Source: Lachnoclostridium sp. An196
Lineage (GTDB): Bacteria > Bacillota > Clostridia > Lachnospirales > Lachnospiraceae
NCBI RefSeq assembly: GCF_002160135.1
Contig: NZ_NFJZ01000017.1
Span: 1 to 47,763, forward strand
Length of the DNA stretch: 47,763 nucleotides
Reading direction: 5' to 3'
Made by a program: the position numbers and the translations under genes
In this document: piece by piece, positions 39,444 through 47,302 of the stretch
Layout: every line of letters starts with the position of its first letter
Position numbering within the stretch: position 1 is the stretch's first letter
The notes under the pieces: model-generated
Database searches by the model: none
What the model saw: only the letters and a program-made list of their open reading frames with translations
What the model was told of the DNA's origin: nothing

Positions 39444-42191
39444 TTATAAAGCGTCGATGGCCGCTTTCACAACCTCCGGCCTTGCCGGCACTCTGGTAAT
39501 ACGCGCGCCGGTCGCCTGGAAGATCGCATTCAGGATAGCCGGATGCGGAGCCGCCAGCGGGCCCTCGCCGCAGCCTGCAGCGCCGTACGGTCCAAGCGGA
39601 CGCGGATGGTTCTCTTGATAGATCAGTTCGATATCGTCCGGAATATCGTTGGGGTACGGAATGCCGCATTTCAATAGCGACGTGTGTTTCTTCAGGTCTT
39701 CAAAATCCTCCGACAGCGCAAGGCCGATACCCTGGGCAATGGCGCCCATGACCTGGCCGTCCACCACGGATTTGTTGATGATGGTTCCGAAATCGGAAAC
39801 CATGGTGAAACGGATCACCTTCACCTTTCCGGTAGCCATCTCCACGCGGACAACCGGAAGATTGATGCAGTACATATAAACGGAGAACGGATTGCCCTGT
39901 GCTGTTTCCTGATCGCAGTCGGAACATGCGGTAGCCACCCATTTGCCCTCGTATTTCAGCGGCAGATTCTCCGCTTTCATCTCTTCATAGGTGCGGTAAG
40001 TGCCGTCCGGTTTCTTCATGGCGTTCACCAGCATCTCGCAGGCCACGCGCACCGCGTTTCCGGTCATGACGTTGGAACGGGAACCGCCTGCGGGCCCGGA
40101 ATTGGGAGTCAGGCCAGTGTCGTTCATGACCAGGCGTATCTGATCCGGAGTGAATCCCGCCTGACGAAGCGTCTCATGGGCATGGGTCAGGGTTCCGATG
40201 TCCGCGCCCTGTCCGTGGTCTTCCCAGGAATCATAGACCGTCACAGTATTGTCCTCATTCAGCTCCGCCCAGGCCTCGGAAGAGTCCACGCCGTCCAGGC
40301 CGCAGCCGTATACGCCAAGGGAGACGCCGGCGCCGTATTTATATTTGCCGCCTTCGCTCTGCTCCGCGTTCAGTTTCTCTGCGTAGGCCTTGTTCGCCTG
40401 CCACTTCGGGCGCGCCAGATCGTAAAGATCTTCCAGACAGTACACATCCGGCTTGCATCCGTTCGGCGTAGTGGAGCCTGCGGACTCTTTGTAGCAGTTC
40501 ATAGCGCGGAACTCGAAAGGATCGATGCCCATCTTCTCGGCCATGATATCCATGGCAATGTCCCCGCCCATGAAGGACTGCGGCGCTCCGTATCCCCGGA
40601 ACGCGGCGCCGTACGCATGGTTGGTACAGACTGTCTGAGATTTGTTGCGGATATTCGGAATATCCACACCTGCTCCTACGAACTGACTCAGGCGCATGGT
40701 AAGCAGGTCTCCGAACTCGGAATAAGGACCATGGTCGATATAATTGTCTCCTTCCAGAGCCAGAATCTTTCCCTTTTCATCCGCCGCCAGCTTGATATGC
40801 ATAAAGCCCGGGCTTCTCTTTCCGGTATAAGTGATCATCTGATACATATTAAAGTTCAGCGCCACCGGACGTCCCGTCACCAGAGCGGCCACTCCTACCA
40901 GGGCCTCGATGGTCGGGGAAAATTTATAGCCGAAGGTTCCTCCCGCATGCAGTTGGACCAGTCTCAGCTTCTCCGGCTCCACGCCGATGCCGGCGCAGAT
41001 CATGGCATGGTGCAGATGGATACCGATGGATTTGGAATGAATCGTCACGCGTCCCTCTTCGTCTATGTACGCATACGCCACATCCGGTTCAATCGGCATA
41101 TGCGGCTGACGGGAACAGTAAGCGTCTACTTCCACTACATTGGGAGCGCTCTCCATGATCGGAGCCGTGTCTTCTCCCTTGATGCAGTTCGTCTCATAAT
41201 AGACATTCGGCGTACCCGGATGGATCTCGATGGCGTCAGGAGCCATGGCTTCCGGCGCGGACATATATGCGGGAAGGATCTCCAGGTCGACCTTTACCGC
41301 CTTCGCGGCTTCCTTCGCATGCGTTTCTGTATCCGCGCAGACCATAGCGATAGCGTCGCCGTACTGGAATACCTTTTCATCGCACAGAATCGGGCGGTCC
41401 CATCCGTCGCCTTTATTGGTCGGGAATGTGATCAGGCCGGTGATCCGGTTCTTGCCCGGCACATCCTTGTACGTGATGACCTTGTAAACACCCGGCATCT
41501 TTTCCGCCTCGGAAGTATCGATGCCTTTAATCAGAGCGTGGGACACCTCTGCCTGCACCAGGGCTATCTGCAAAGTATCTTCCGGAAGGTTTTTAATCTC
41601 ATCCGCTCCGAAATTCCAGCTTCCCGTCACCTTTGCCACCGCCGACGGACGCGCGTAGGTCGTGCCCAGGATCCGGTTTTCAGTAGGTTTGAACATCAGG
41701 TCTTCTTTGGACATTTCCCCGCGCAGTACCTTCGCCGCATCCATCACCGCGTCAATCAGCGGCTTGTAGCCGGTACACCGGCAGAGATTGCGGTTCTTGT
41801 TGAACCAGTCGCGGACTTCCTCCCTGGTGGGAGACGGATTGTTTTCCAGCAGCACCTTTGCGCTCATGATGAAGCCCGGCGAACAGAATCCGCACTGGGC
41901 GCATCCATGCGCCACCCATGCCGCCTGCAGCGGATGCAGGTTATCCAGAGTGCCGATCCCCTCGATGGTCTCGATCTTTGCGTAGTCGGGAACGCGGGAC
42001 ATCCTGGTGATGCAGGAGCGGGTCACTTTCCCGTCCATGATAACGTTGCAGGCTCCGCAGTGGCCTTCCCCGCAGCCGATCTTACAGCCGGTCAGCAGAA
42101 GGCGGTCCCTGAGCACCTGCGCCAGGGTTTCTGTGCCCTCCAGCACCAGAGTGCGTTCCACTCCGTTGATAATCAGGACTTTTTTGATCAT
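39444..42191 (-). CDS. mop: Mop-type aldehyde oxidoreductase (molybdenum hydroxylase)
   Basis: Single-chain xanthine oxidase-family enzyme, 915 residues. Two [2Fe-2S] domains come first, with ligands C40/C45/C48/C60 and C100/C103/C137/C139, the same numbering as D. gigas Mop. The molybdenum domains follow, including long near-identical stretches (GKNRITGLITFPTNKGDGWD, RQPHMPIEPDVA, SEAWAELN, DHGQGADIG, NSGPAGGSR) and the catalytic Glu in GCGEGPLAAPH. It lacks an FAD domain, so electrons leave through Fe-S partners. The cofactor is expected to be molybdopterin cytosine dinucleotide; Mo versus W and the true substrate are not shown. ATG 42191 has AGGAGG. In D. vulgaris the matching gene is next to DVU_1551-1558. 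Confidence 0.95.
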   Translation of the reverse strand: MIKKVLIINGVERTLVLEGTETLAQVLRDRLLLTGCKIGCGEGHCGACNVIMDGKVTRSCITRMSRVPDYAKIETIEGIGTLDNLHPLQAAWVAHGCAQCGFCSPGFIMSAKVLLENNPSPTREEVRDWFNKNRNLCRCTGYKPLIDAVMDAAKVLRGEMSKEDLMFKPTENRILGTTYARPSAVAKVTGSWNFGADEIKNLPEDTLQIALVQAEVSHALIKGIDTSEAEKMPGVYKVITYKDVPGKNRITGLITFPTNKGDGWDRPILCDEKVFQYGDAIAMVCADTETHAKEAAKAVKVDLEILPAYMSAPEAMAPDAIEIHPGTPNVYYETNCIKGEDTAPIMESAPNVVEVDAYCSRQPHMPIEPDVAYAYIDEEGRVTIHSKSIGIHLHHAMICAGIGVEPEKLRLVQLHAGGTFGYKFSPTIEALVGVAALVTGRPVALNFNMYQMITYTGKRSPGFMHIKLAADEKGKILALEGDNYIDHGPYSEFGDLLTMRLSQFVGAGVDIPNIRNKSQTVCTNHAYGAAFRGYGAPQSFMGGDIAMDIMAEKMGIDPFEFRAMNCYKESAGSTTPNGCKPDVYCLEDLYDLARPKWQANKAYAEKLNAEQSEGGKYKYGAGVSLGVYGCGLDGVDSSEAWAELNEDNTVTVYDSWEDHGQGADIGTLTHAHETLRQAGFTPDQIRLVMNDTGLTPNSGPAGGSRSNVMTGNAVRVACEMLVNAMKKPDGTYRTYEEMKAENLPLKYEGKWVATACSDCDQETAQGNPFSVYMYCINLPVVRVEMATGKVKVIRFTMVSDFGTIINKSVVDGQVMGAIAQGIGLALSEDFEDLKKHTSLLKCGIPYPNDIPDDIELIYQENHPRPLGPYGAAGCGEGPLAAPHPAILNAIFQATGARITRVPARPEVVKAAIDAL

Positions 42192-42277
42192 GCTATAACC
42201 TCCTCTCACATTCTTCTGAAGCAGTCTCTATATTCCTGTCCTTTTGTGTTCGTTATATCTGTTCAAACGCCTCTTTC

Positions 42278-42300
42278 TCTGATAAAATGGCTTTATCAGA
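42278..42300. promoter_or_regulatory. 23-bp palindrome between mop and divergent small gene
   Basis: TCTGATAAA/TTTATCAGA with an ATGGC spacer. It covers a possible plus-strand -10 (TAAAAT) and lies 87 bases upstream of mop, so one protein could control both directions. It is also able to form a hairpin. Confidence 0.5.
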
Positions 42301-42318
42301 ACTTATTGGAGGCTGTAC

Positions 42319-42567
42319 ATGGAACTGAACGAAATACGCGCTCATCTGGTCACAGTGGAAGTCACCGACGAGGTCACCGGCCAGGTCTTCCGCCGGGAAC
42401 TTCCCATCGATTATTATGAAAATGCCAATTTTCTCCGTTTACGCGGAGAAAATATGGACGGGAGTCCCAGTGAACTGGTTTTCATTACCCATACAGGGAT
42501 GCGCCGTCTGAACGATCTGACGGGACACGGACCCGATCAGGATCCCTGCGGTTCACATACGGTATAA
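42319..42567 (+). CDS. Small protein divergent from mop
   Basis: An unrecognised 82-residue protein: HLVTVEVTDEVTGQVFRREL, PIDYYENANFLRLRGENMDG, then a C-terminal DPCGSHTV. Has TTGGAGG ribosome site. The divergent position and shared palindrome imply a role linked to aldehyde oxidoreductase, perhaps regulatory or as a chaperone; no domain proves it. Confidence 0.72.
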   Translation: MELNEIRAHLVTVEVTDEVTGQVFRRELPIDYYENANFLRLRGENMDGSPSELVFITHTGMRRLNDLTGHGPDQDPCGSHTV

Positions 42568-42569
42568 AA

Positions 42570-42595
42570 TGCGCAAAATTTGTCTGTTTTGCACA
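42570..42595 (+). terminator. Terminator after small divergent gene
   Basis: TGCGCAAAA pairs with TTTTGCACA (one mismatch, 8-base loop), followed by ATATTTTCTGTCTTT. Weak but correctly placed 3 bases after the stop. The rest of the gap to 42,719 holds a TATAAT at 42633-42638 that may serve the next gene. Confidence 0.45.
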
Positions 42596-42719
42596 ATATT
42601 TTCTGTCTTTATACTTCGATTATAGTTTATTGTATAATAAGGGTCAACGCAATTTTCCTTCGTCTATTATTCTATTTTGAGGATAATAAAAACGTATGGA
42701 AAAAGGGAGAGGAGTGCTT

Positions 42720-43568
42720 ATGAACATCGTCATCTTTGGCTGCGGACAGGCCGGCCGCATGGTACTAAACTGGCTTCCGGCCGGGAATAATCCCGTCGCA
42801 TACGCCGACAATGATCCCCGGAAATGGGGAACTTATATATGCCAGGTTCCGGTTATTCCTCCCTCAGATCTTCTGTCTTTTCAGCCGGATCTGGTGTGGA
42901 TCGCGGTCGTCAACCGGGAGGCTTCTCTGTCCATCGAGCGGCAGCTCCGCGGTCTTGGCTACCATGGCCTCATCCAAAGCCTGACGCCGCTGCGGGAGCG
43001 TCTGGATCTGCGCCTTGCCTGTCTTCGCCTTCTTGCAGAGCAGATCCGGGACAGAGGCCTGCCCGGCGCCGCGGCCGAGCTGGGAGTCTACCAGGGCGTG
43101 TTCGCCGCGGAGATCAACCGCCTTTTTCCGGACCGTCCGCTGTACCTGTTCGATACCTTTGAGGGATTTTCGCAGGAAGACATCGAAAAAGAGAAAAAAA
43201 TAACCCCTTCCACCCGCGTGTCCGCCGAAGATTTTCAGGACACCGGTGTGGAAGAGGTGCTTGCCAAGCTGCCGTATCCGGAGCAGGCGATCATATGTAA
43301 AGGACATTTCCCGGACACATTGCCGCAGGATCTTCCTCCCCTTGCTTTCGTCAGCCTGGATCCGGATCTGTATGAACCGGTCTGGCATGGGTTGAATGCT
43401 TTCTGGCCGCGTCTGGTCCCCGGAGGCGTCATCCTGATCCACGACTGCTTCAGCGCGCAGTTTGAAGGTGTGGGCAAAGCCGTCCGCCGGTTCTGCCGGG
43501 AGCAGAATCTGACCGTGCTTCCTCTGGCGGATCTCCACGGAAGCGGAGTACTGGTCCGCCAGGGTTAA
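42720..43568 (+). CDS. TylF-like methyltransferase with N-terminal Rossmann domain
   Basis: Residues ~1-90 form a nucleotide-binding-like domain (MNIVIFGCGQAGRMVLNWL, NPVAYADNDPRKWGTYICQVPVI), similar to those heading sugar-modifying enzymes. Residues ~115-280 match macrocin-O-methyltransferase TylF (AELGVYQGVFAAEINRLFPDRPLYLFDTFEGF, AFVSLDPDLYEPVWHGLNAFWPRLVPGGVILIHDC). Likely modifies a glycan. ATG 42720 after AGGAG is preferred over an ATG eight codons upstream. Stands alone, convergent with ftsH. Confidence 0.83.
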   Translation: MNIVIFGCGQAGRMVLNWLPAGNNPVAYADNDPRKWGTYICQVPVIPPSDLLSFQPDLVWIAVVNREASLSIERQLRGLGYHGLIQSLTPLRERLDLRLACLRLLAEQIRDRGLPGAAAELGVYQGVFAAEINRLFPDRPLYLFDTFEGFSQEDIEKEKKITPSTRVSAEDFQDTGVEEVLAKLPYPEQAIICKGHFPDTLPQDLPPLAFVSLDPDLYEPVWHGLNAFWPRLVPGGVILIHDCFSAQFEGVGKAVRRFCREQNLTVLPLADLHGSGVLVRQG

Positions 43569-43577
43569 AAAGCCGGT

Positions 43578-45395
43578 TTACGCATTCAGGATAGCCATGA
43601 ACTCATCCCCGGTAATTGTTTCTTTCTCATACAGATAGTCTGCCAGCTCGTCCAGTTTCTGCCGGTTCTCGCTCAGAATCCGGCGGGCTTTCTCGTGCTG
43701 TTTCTTCACTGTCTCTACTACCTGCTGATCGATCTGTGTCTGTGTCTCCGCAGAGCAGGCAAGAGAAGTGTCTCCTCCCAGATACTGGTTGGTGACTGTC
43801 TCCATGGCCACCATGTCGAATTCTTCGCTCATGCCGTAGCGTGTGATCATGGCCCTGGAAAGTTTTGTCGCCTGCTCGATATCGTTGGACGCGCCGGTGG
43901 TGATCGAGCCGAAGACAAGCTCTTCCGCCGCACGGCCTCCTGTCAGCGTGGCGATCTTATTCTCGATCTCTTCTTTGCTCATCAGGTAATGTTCTCCTTC
44001 TTCCACCTGCATGGTATATCCCAGAGCGCCCGAAGTACGCGGTACGATCGTAATCTTCTGTACGGGCGCCGAATGGCTCTGCATGGCCGCCACCAGGGCA
44101 TGCCCGATCTCATGGCAGGCAACAATCTTCTTCTCTTTGTCCGTCAGGATCGCGTTCTTTTTCTGGTATCCGGCAATGACAACTTCGATACTCTCTTCCA
44201 GATCTGCCTGCGTGACGACCTTTCTTCCGCTGCGCACGGCGCGCAGGGCGGCTTCATTGACTATATTGGCCAGTTCTGCTCCGGACGCGCCCGACGCCAT
44301 CCTTGCAACTTTTCCAAAGTCCGCGTCATCGGATACTTTTATTTTCCGGGCATGTACTTTCAGGATCTCTTCCCGTCCCTTCATATCCGGCAGTTCTACA
44401 GGAACTCTCCGGTCAAAACGTCCCGGCCTCGTCAGCGCCGGGTCCAGAGACTCCGGACGGTTCGTAGCAGCCAGAAGGATGACGCCGCTGTTTTCCTCAA
44501 AACCGTCCATCTCTGTCAGAAGCTGGTTCAGCGTCTGTTCCCGCTCGTCGTTTCCTCCGATCTGGCCGTCTCTCTTCTTTCCGATCGCGTCGATCTCATC
44601 GATGAATACGATGCAGGGCGCTTTTTCCTTTGCCTGCCGGAACAGGTCGCGGACTTTCGCGGCTCCCATGCCGACAAACATCTCTACAAATTCGGAGCCG
44701 GACATGGAAAAGAACGGAACATTCGCTTCGCCCGCCACTGCCTTTGCCAGCATGGTTTTACCGGTACCGGGAGGCCCTACCAGCAGGATGCCCTTGGGCA
44801 TGGCGGCTCCCACTTCCTTATATATATTCGGATTGTGCAGATAATCCACGATTTCTTTCAGATTCTCTTTCGCCTCATCCTCGCCTGCCACATCGGAAAA
44901 GCGGATGCCTTCAGAGGATTTTACATAGATCTTGGCGTTGCTTTTTCCCATTCCGAACGCCATGGAGTTGGGTCCTCCTGCCCGGTCCATCATTTTTTTC
45001 GACATCCACTGTCCGATTCCGATAAAAATGACGATCGGCAGCACCCATGTCAGAAGGAAACTCAGGATCGGAGACATCTGTTCAATAATTTGACCGGAAA
45101 ATTTCGCTCCAGAATTATACAGCCGGGCTGTCAGATCCGGATCATCCACCATACCAGTTTTGTATACGGCAGTGTTGTCTTTATCTGTAAAAATGATCTG
45201 GTTGCTCTCTGCCTGAATCTCTACCTGGCCGACCTGCTTTTCTTCCGTCATGGAAATAAAAGTACCGTAATCCACCTCCCGCACCTGCCGCTGCAGTATC
45301 CAGGGCATAGCCAGGAAGTTAAAAAGCATCAGAACCAGAAGCACGATAACATAATAATAGATCAACGGTTTTTTCGGCTGTTTCACTTCATTCAT
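43578..45395 (-). CDS. ftsH: ATP-dependent zinc metalloprotease FtsH
   Basis: Membrane AAA protease for quality control. Two transmembrane segments (~12-30 and ~109-127) bracket an extracytoplasmic domain. Walker A GPPGTGKT (207-214), Walker [15 protein letters not shown] region [20 protein letters not shown], zinc site HEIGH (428-432). 605 residues, slightly short of the usual 640 because the C-terminal tail is brief. ATG 45395 with AAAGGAGG overlaps the upstream gene by 8 bases. May be an extra FtsH copy beside a housekeeping one elsewhere; not testable here. Confidence 0.96.
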   Translation of the reverse strand: MNEVKQPKKPLIYYYVIVLLVLMLFNFLAMPWILQRQVREVDYGTFISMTEEKQVGQVEIQAESNQIIFTDKDNTAVYKTGMVDDPDLTARLYNSGAKFSGQIIEQMSPILSFLLTWVLPIVIFIGIGQWMSKKMMDRAGGPNSMAFGMGKSNAKIYVKSSEGIRFSDVAGEDEAKENLKEIVDYLHNPNIYKEVGAAMPKGILLVGPPGTGKTMLAKAVAGEANVPFFSMSGSEFVEMFVGMGAAKVRDLFRQAKEKAPCIVFIDEIDAIGKKRDGQIGGNDEREQTLNQLLTEMDGFEENSGVILLAATNRPESLDPALTRPGRFDRRVPVELPDMKGREEILKVHARKIKVSDDADFGKVARMASGASGAELANIVNEAALRAVRSGRKVVTQADLEESIEVVIAGYQKKNAILTDKEKKIVACHEIGHALVAAMQSHSAPVQKITIVPRTSGALGYTMQVEEGEHYLMSKEEIENKIATLTGGRAAEELVFGSITTGASNDIEQATKLSRAMITRYGMSEEFDMVAMETVTNQYLGGDTSLACSAETQTQIDQQVVETVKKQHEKARRILSENRQKLDELADYLYEKETITGDEFMAILNA

Positions 45396-45849
45396 GATTG
45401 AATTCCTCCTTTTGTTCATTATTTTCCTCCGCGCTCATCTGCAGGTCGATCGCTTTCAGTGCGGCGACCAGAGCATAGCGCATGGACTGGACGGCAAAGT
45501 CGATGGCATATTCTGTATAGAGCGCGGCGGCTTCCATACGGCTCTCTGCAGGAGTGCCGGCTTCGCTGCTCAGGTATTCCGGCAGCTCGGTTTCCAGCAG
45601 TTCCTTGGCTTTCTGAAAATAGGAAAGCTGCGCGTCAGACAGCGCCGCCACCGCCGGAGAACGGCTGCTCTCCACATTCTTCTGAAGAAGAAGCTCGTTC
45701 TCTCTGTAATCGTCCTCCGCCCTCTGCAGTTCCTGCCGGATTCTGGAATGGTCTTCCTGCTGGCAGATCCGCAGGCGGGTCTGCATCCGTCCGTACTGCT
45801 GTTCCAGTTCATACAGTTTTATCGCAAACAGCCCTTCGTTCAGTTTCAC
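45388..45849 (-). CDS. Coiled-coil protein upstream of ftsH
   Basis: A 153-residue helical protein (KLYELEQQYGRMQTRLRICQQ, ENELLLQKNVESSRSPAVAALS, AIDFAVQSMRYALVAALKAID). GTG 45849 lies eight bases after GGAG; TTG 45855 would be too close. Translation coupled to ftsH, suggesting an adaptor or regulator of it. Family unknown. Confidence 0.72.
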   Translation of the reverse strand: MKLNEGLFAIKLYELEQQYGRMQTRLRICQQEDHSRIRQELQRAEDDYRENELLLQKNVESSRSPAVAALSDAQLSYFQKAKELLETELPEYLSSEAGTPAESRMEAAALYTEYAIDFAVQSMRYALVAALKAIDLQMSAEENNEQKEEFNHE

Positions 45850-45890
45850 TGACAAGACTCCTTTCGCAAATATCCTATGTCCTGTCTTCT

Positions 45891-45899
45891 TTTATAACA
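45891..45899 (-). promoter_or_regulatory. Extended -10 of the ftsH operon
   Basis: Minus-strand TG-T-TATAAA (extended -10 pattern) 42 bases before the start of the coiled-coil gene. No clear -35. Likely promoter by motif and place only. Confidence 0.45.
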
Positions 45900-45948
45900 G
45901 AGCTTCCCTTACCCCGCCACTTGCAGTTTTTTTGATCTGTATGGACAA

Positions 45949-45987
45949 AATCCGCAAAATGTAAGTCTTTTTGACACTTTGCGGATT
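45949..45987. promoter_or_regulatory. Inverted repeat between ftsH operon and glycosyltransferase
   Basis: AATCCGCAAA/TTTGCGGATT, 10 perfect pairs, 19-base spacer, lying in the 226-base divergent gap. It is upstream of both genes and includes TTGACA at 45971-45976. Could be an operator serving both sides or a large hairpin. Confidence 0.5.
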
Positions 45988-46075
45988 CTGTAAGGACAAA
46001 TATGAAAAAGTGTGACTACCCTGCCGGCAGCTTGTCTGTTATTCTGTAGGCAGAAAAATTTCAGAGGTGTGAACA

Positions 46076-46951
46076 ATGTTAAATCAATCGCCCATTCGGC
46101 TGCTGGCTACCCTGGACGAAAATTATCTTCCCCGGCTCCAGGTGCTTCTGACATCTGTTTTTATCAACAATCCTGAAGAAAAGATGGAACTGTACCTGAT
46201 ACACAGGAACATACCGGAGAAATCTCTGGAAAAACTGCGTATGCAATGTCGTTCTTTCCATTACTCCCTGCACCTTATCCAGGTGGACGCGTCCTTTTTT
46301 CAGAACGCGCCGGTATCCAGGCGGTATCCTCAGGAGATGTATTACCGGCTGCTGGCCCCGCATCTGCTGCCGGGAGATCTGGACCGGATCCTGTATCTGG
46401 ATCCCGACACACTGGTGATCAACGCGCTGCGTCCTTTGTGGGAAACAAACTTAAACGGAAATCTTTTCGCCGCGGCATCCCATACCGGGATAACGGAGAT
46501 CGCCAACAACGTCAACCGGCTGCGTCTGGGGACCGACAGTGATTATTTCAATTCCGGCGTACTCCTGATGGATTTAAAACTGGGCAGAGAGAAGATCCTG
46601 CCGGAAGATGTGTTTTCTTACTTTTCCGAACACAGCGCAAGCCTGCTCCTGCCGGATCAGGACATTCTCAACGCCATGTATGGAAATCAGATTTGGGAAG
46701 TGGACGATGCCGTCTGGAATTATGACGCCCGCAACTACAACAGCTATCTGCTGCGCAGTTCCGGAAAAGCAGATCTTGACTGGGTAATATCTCATACGGC
46801 TATCCTCCATTTCTGCGGCCGGGCAAAGCCCTGGAAACCGGGATATCCCTACCGCTTCGGCATCCTGTATAAGCATTATGAGCATTTGACCCATTCTCTG
46901 GAAGTTTCCGCTATCGGCAAAAAATCGGGGAATATGTCTTTCATAAATTAA
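46076..46951 (+). CDS. Glycosyltransferase family 8 protein
   Basis: GT8 features: LLATLDENYLPRLQVLLTSVFINNP, YPQEMYYRLLAPHLLPGDLDRILYLDPDTLVIN with the DxD metal motif, DYFNSGVLLMDL, LPDQDILNAMYG, and HFCGRAKPW. 291 residues. Transfers glucose or galactose from UDP-sugar, probably to cell-surface glycan. AGAGGTG ribosome site. Monocistronic as seen. Confidence 0.93.
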   Translation: MLNQSPIRLLATLDENYLPRLQVLLTSVFINNPEEKMELYLIHRNIPEKSLEKLRMQCRSFHYSLHLIQVDASFFQNAPVSRRYPQEMYYRLLAPHLLPGDLDRILYLDPDTLVINALRPLWETNLNGNLFAAASHTGITEIANNVNRLRLGTDSDYFNSGVLLMDLKLGREKILPEDVFSYFSEHSASLLLPDQDILNAMYGNQIWEVDDAVWNYDARNYNSYLLRSSGKADLDWVISHTAILHFCGRAKPWKPGYPYRFGILYKHYEHLTHSLEVSAIGKKSGNMSFIN

Positions 46952-47042
46952 AAGAACTGAAAGCAGACAAATGGTTCGAAGGGCATGCGGAGAAAGAACT
47001 GTTTAAAGACATTCAGATCACCGAAACATTTCAGGCATACTT
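46952..47042. other. Short gap with possible coding remnant
   Basis: The plus strand reads about 36 codons without a start (ADKWFEGHAEKELFKDIQIT, ending at TGA ~47070 inside the next gene). Composition looks like protein, but neither start nor partner is visible. Possibly debris from the rearrangement that truncated the neighbouring antitoxin gene. Confidence 0.25.
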
Positions 47043-47234
47043 TTATTCAAGTTTACTGATATCCGCCTGATTAATCCCAGTACGTTCGGCCAGCTGCTTT
47101 TGTGTTAAATTTTGGGAAGTTCTAGCCTCAATAATAGCTTTTATTACATCAAGTTCCGGCTGGAGAGCTTGATATTCCTCAGCAAAGTCATGATCAGTCA
47201 TTTGCTTGTTTTTGAACTGTTTTAATGTTTTCAC
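47043..47234 (-). pseudogene. Truncated XRE-family antitoxin-like gene
   Basis: Sixty-three residues: DVIKAIIEARTSQNLTQKQLAERTGINQADISKLE followed directly by TAA. HigA/XRE antitoxins carry on for 25-40 residues after ISKLE(N)G, so the dimerisation end is missing. GTG start 47234 with GGACAGGG upstream. No toxin gene lies on either side. It may still bind DNA, but it is probably a remnant. Confidence 0.7.
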
Positions 47235-47275
47235 GCTTTCCCTGTCCTCTCCCTATAATCGCCTTTTGTACAATC

Positions 47276-47297
47276 GGAGGGAGCAACTGCTCCCTCC
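47276..47297. terminator. Hairpin after Rpn-like gene
   Basis: GGAGGGAGCA/TGCTCCCTCC, 10 perfect pairs, 2-base loop, 6 bases after the stop of the minus-strand gene at 47303. No T run follows on either strand, so termination strength is unclear. Confidence 0.5.
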
Positions 47298-47302
47298 CTG
47301 TT

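Noticed and set aside
42192-42318. Molybdenum cofactor riboswitch upstream of mop
   Set aside because: The leader is short and lacks the multi-stem Moco-RNA layout; only a palindrome and AGGAGG are evident.
39684-42419. 911-codon plus-strand ORF across the aldehyde oxidoreductase gene
   Set aside because: Exact antisense of a strongly supported enzyme; its protein is His/Arg/Leu-rich with no domain, and it has no ribosome site. A GC-rich shadow frame.
43695-45401. 568-codon plus-strand ORF opposite ftsH
   Set aside because: Antisense shadow of a conserved gene, no motif and no ribosome site.
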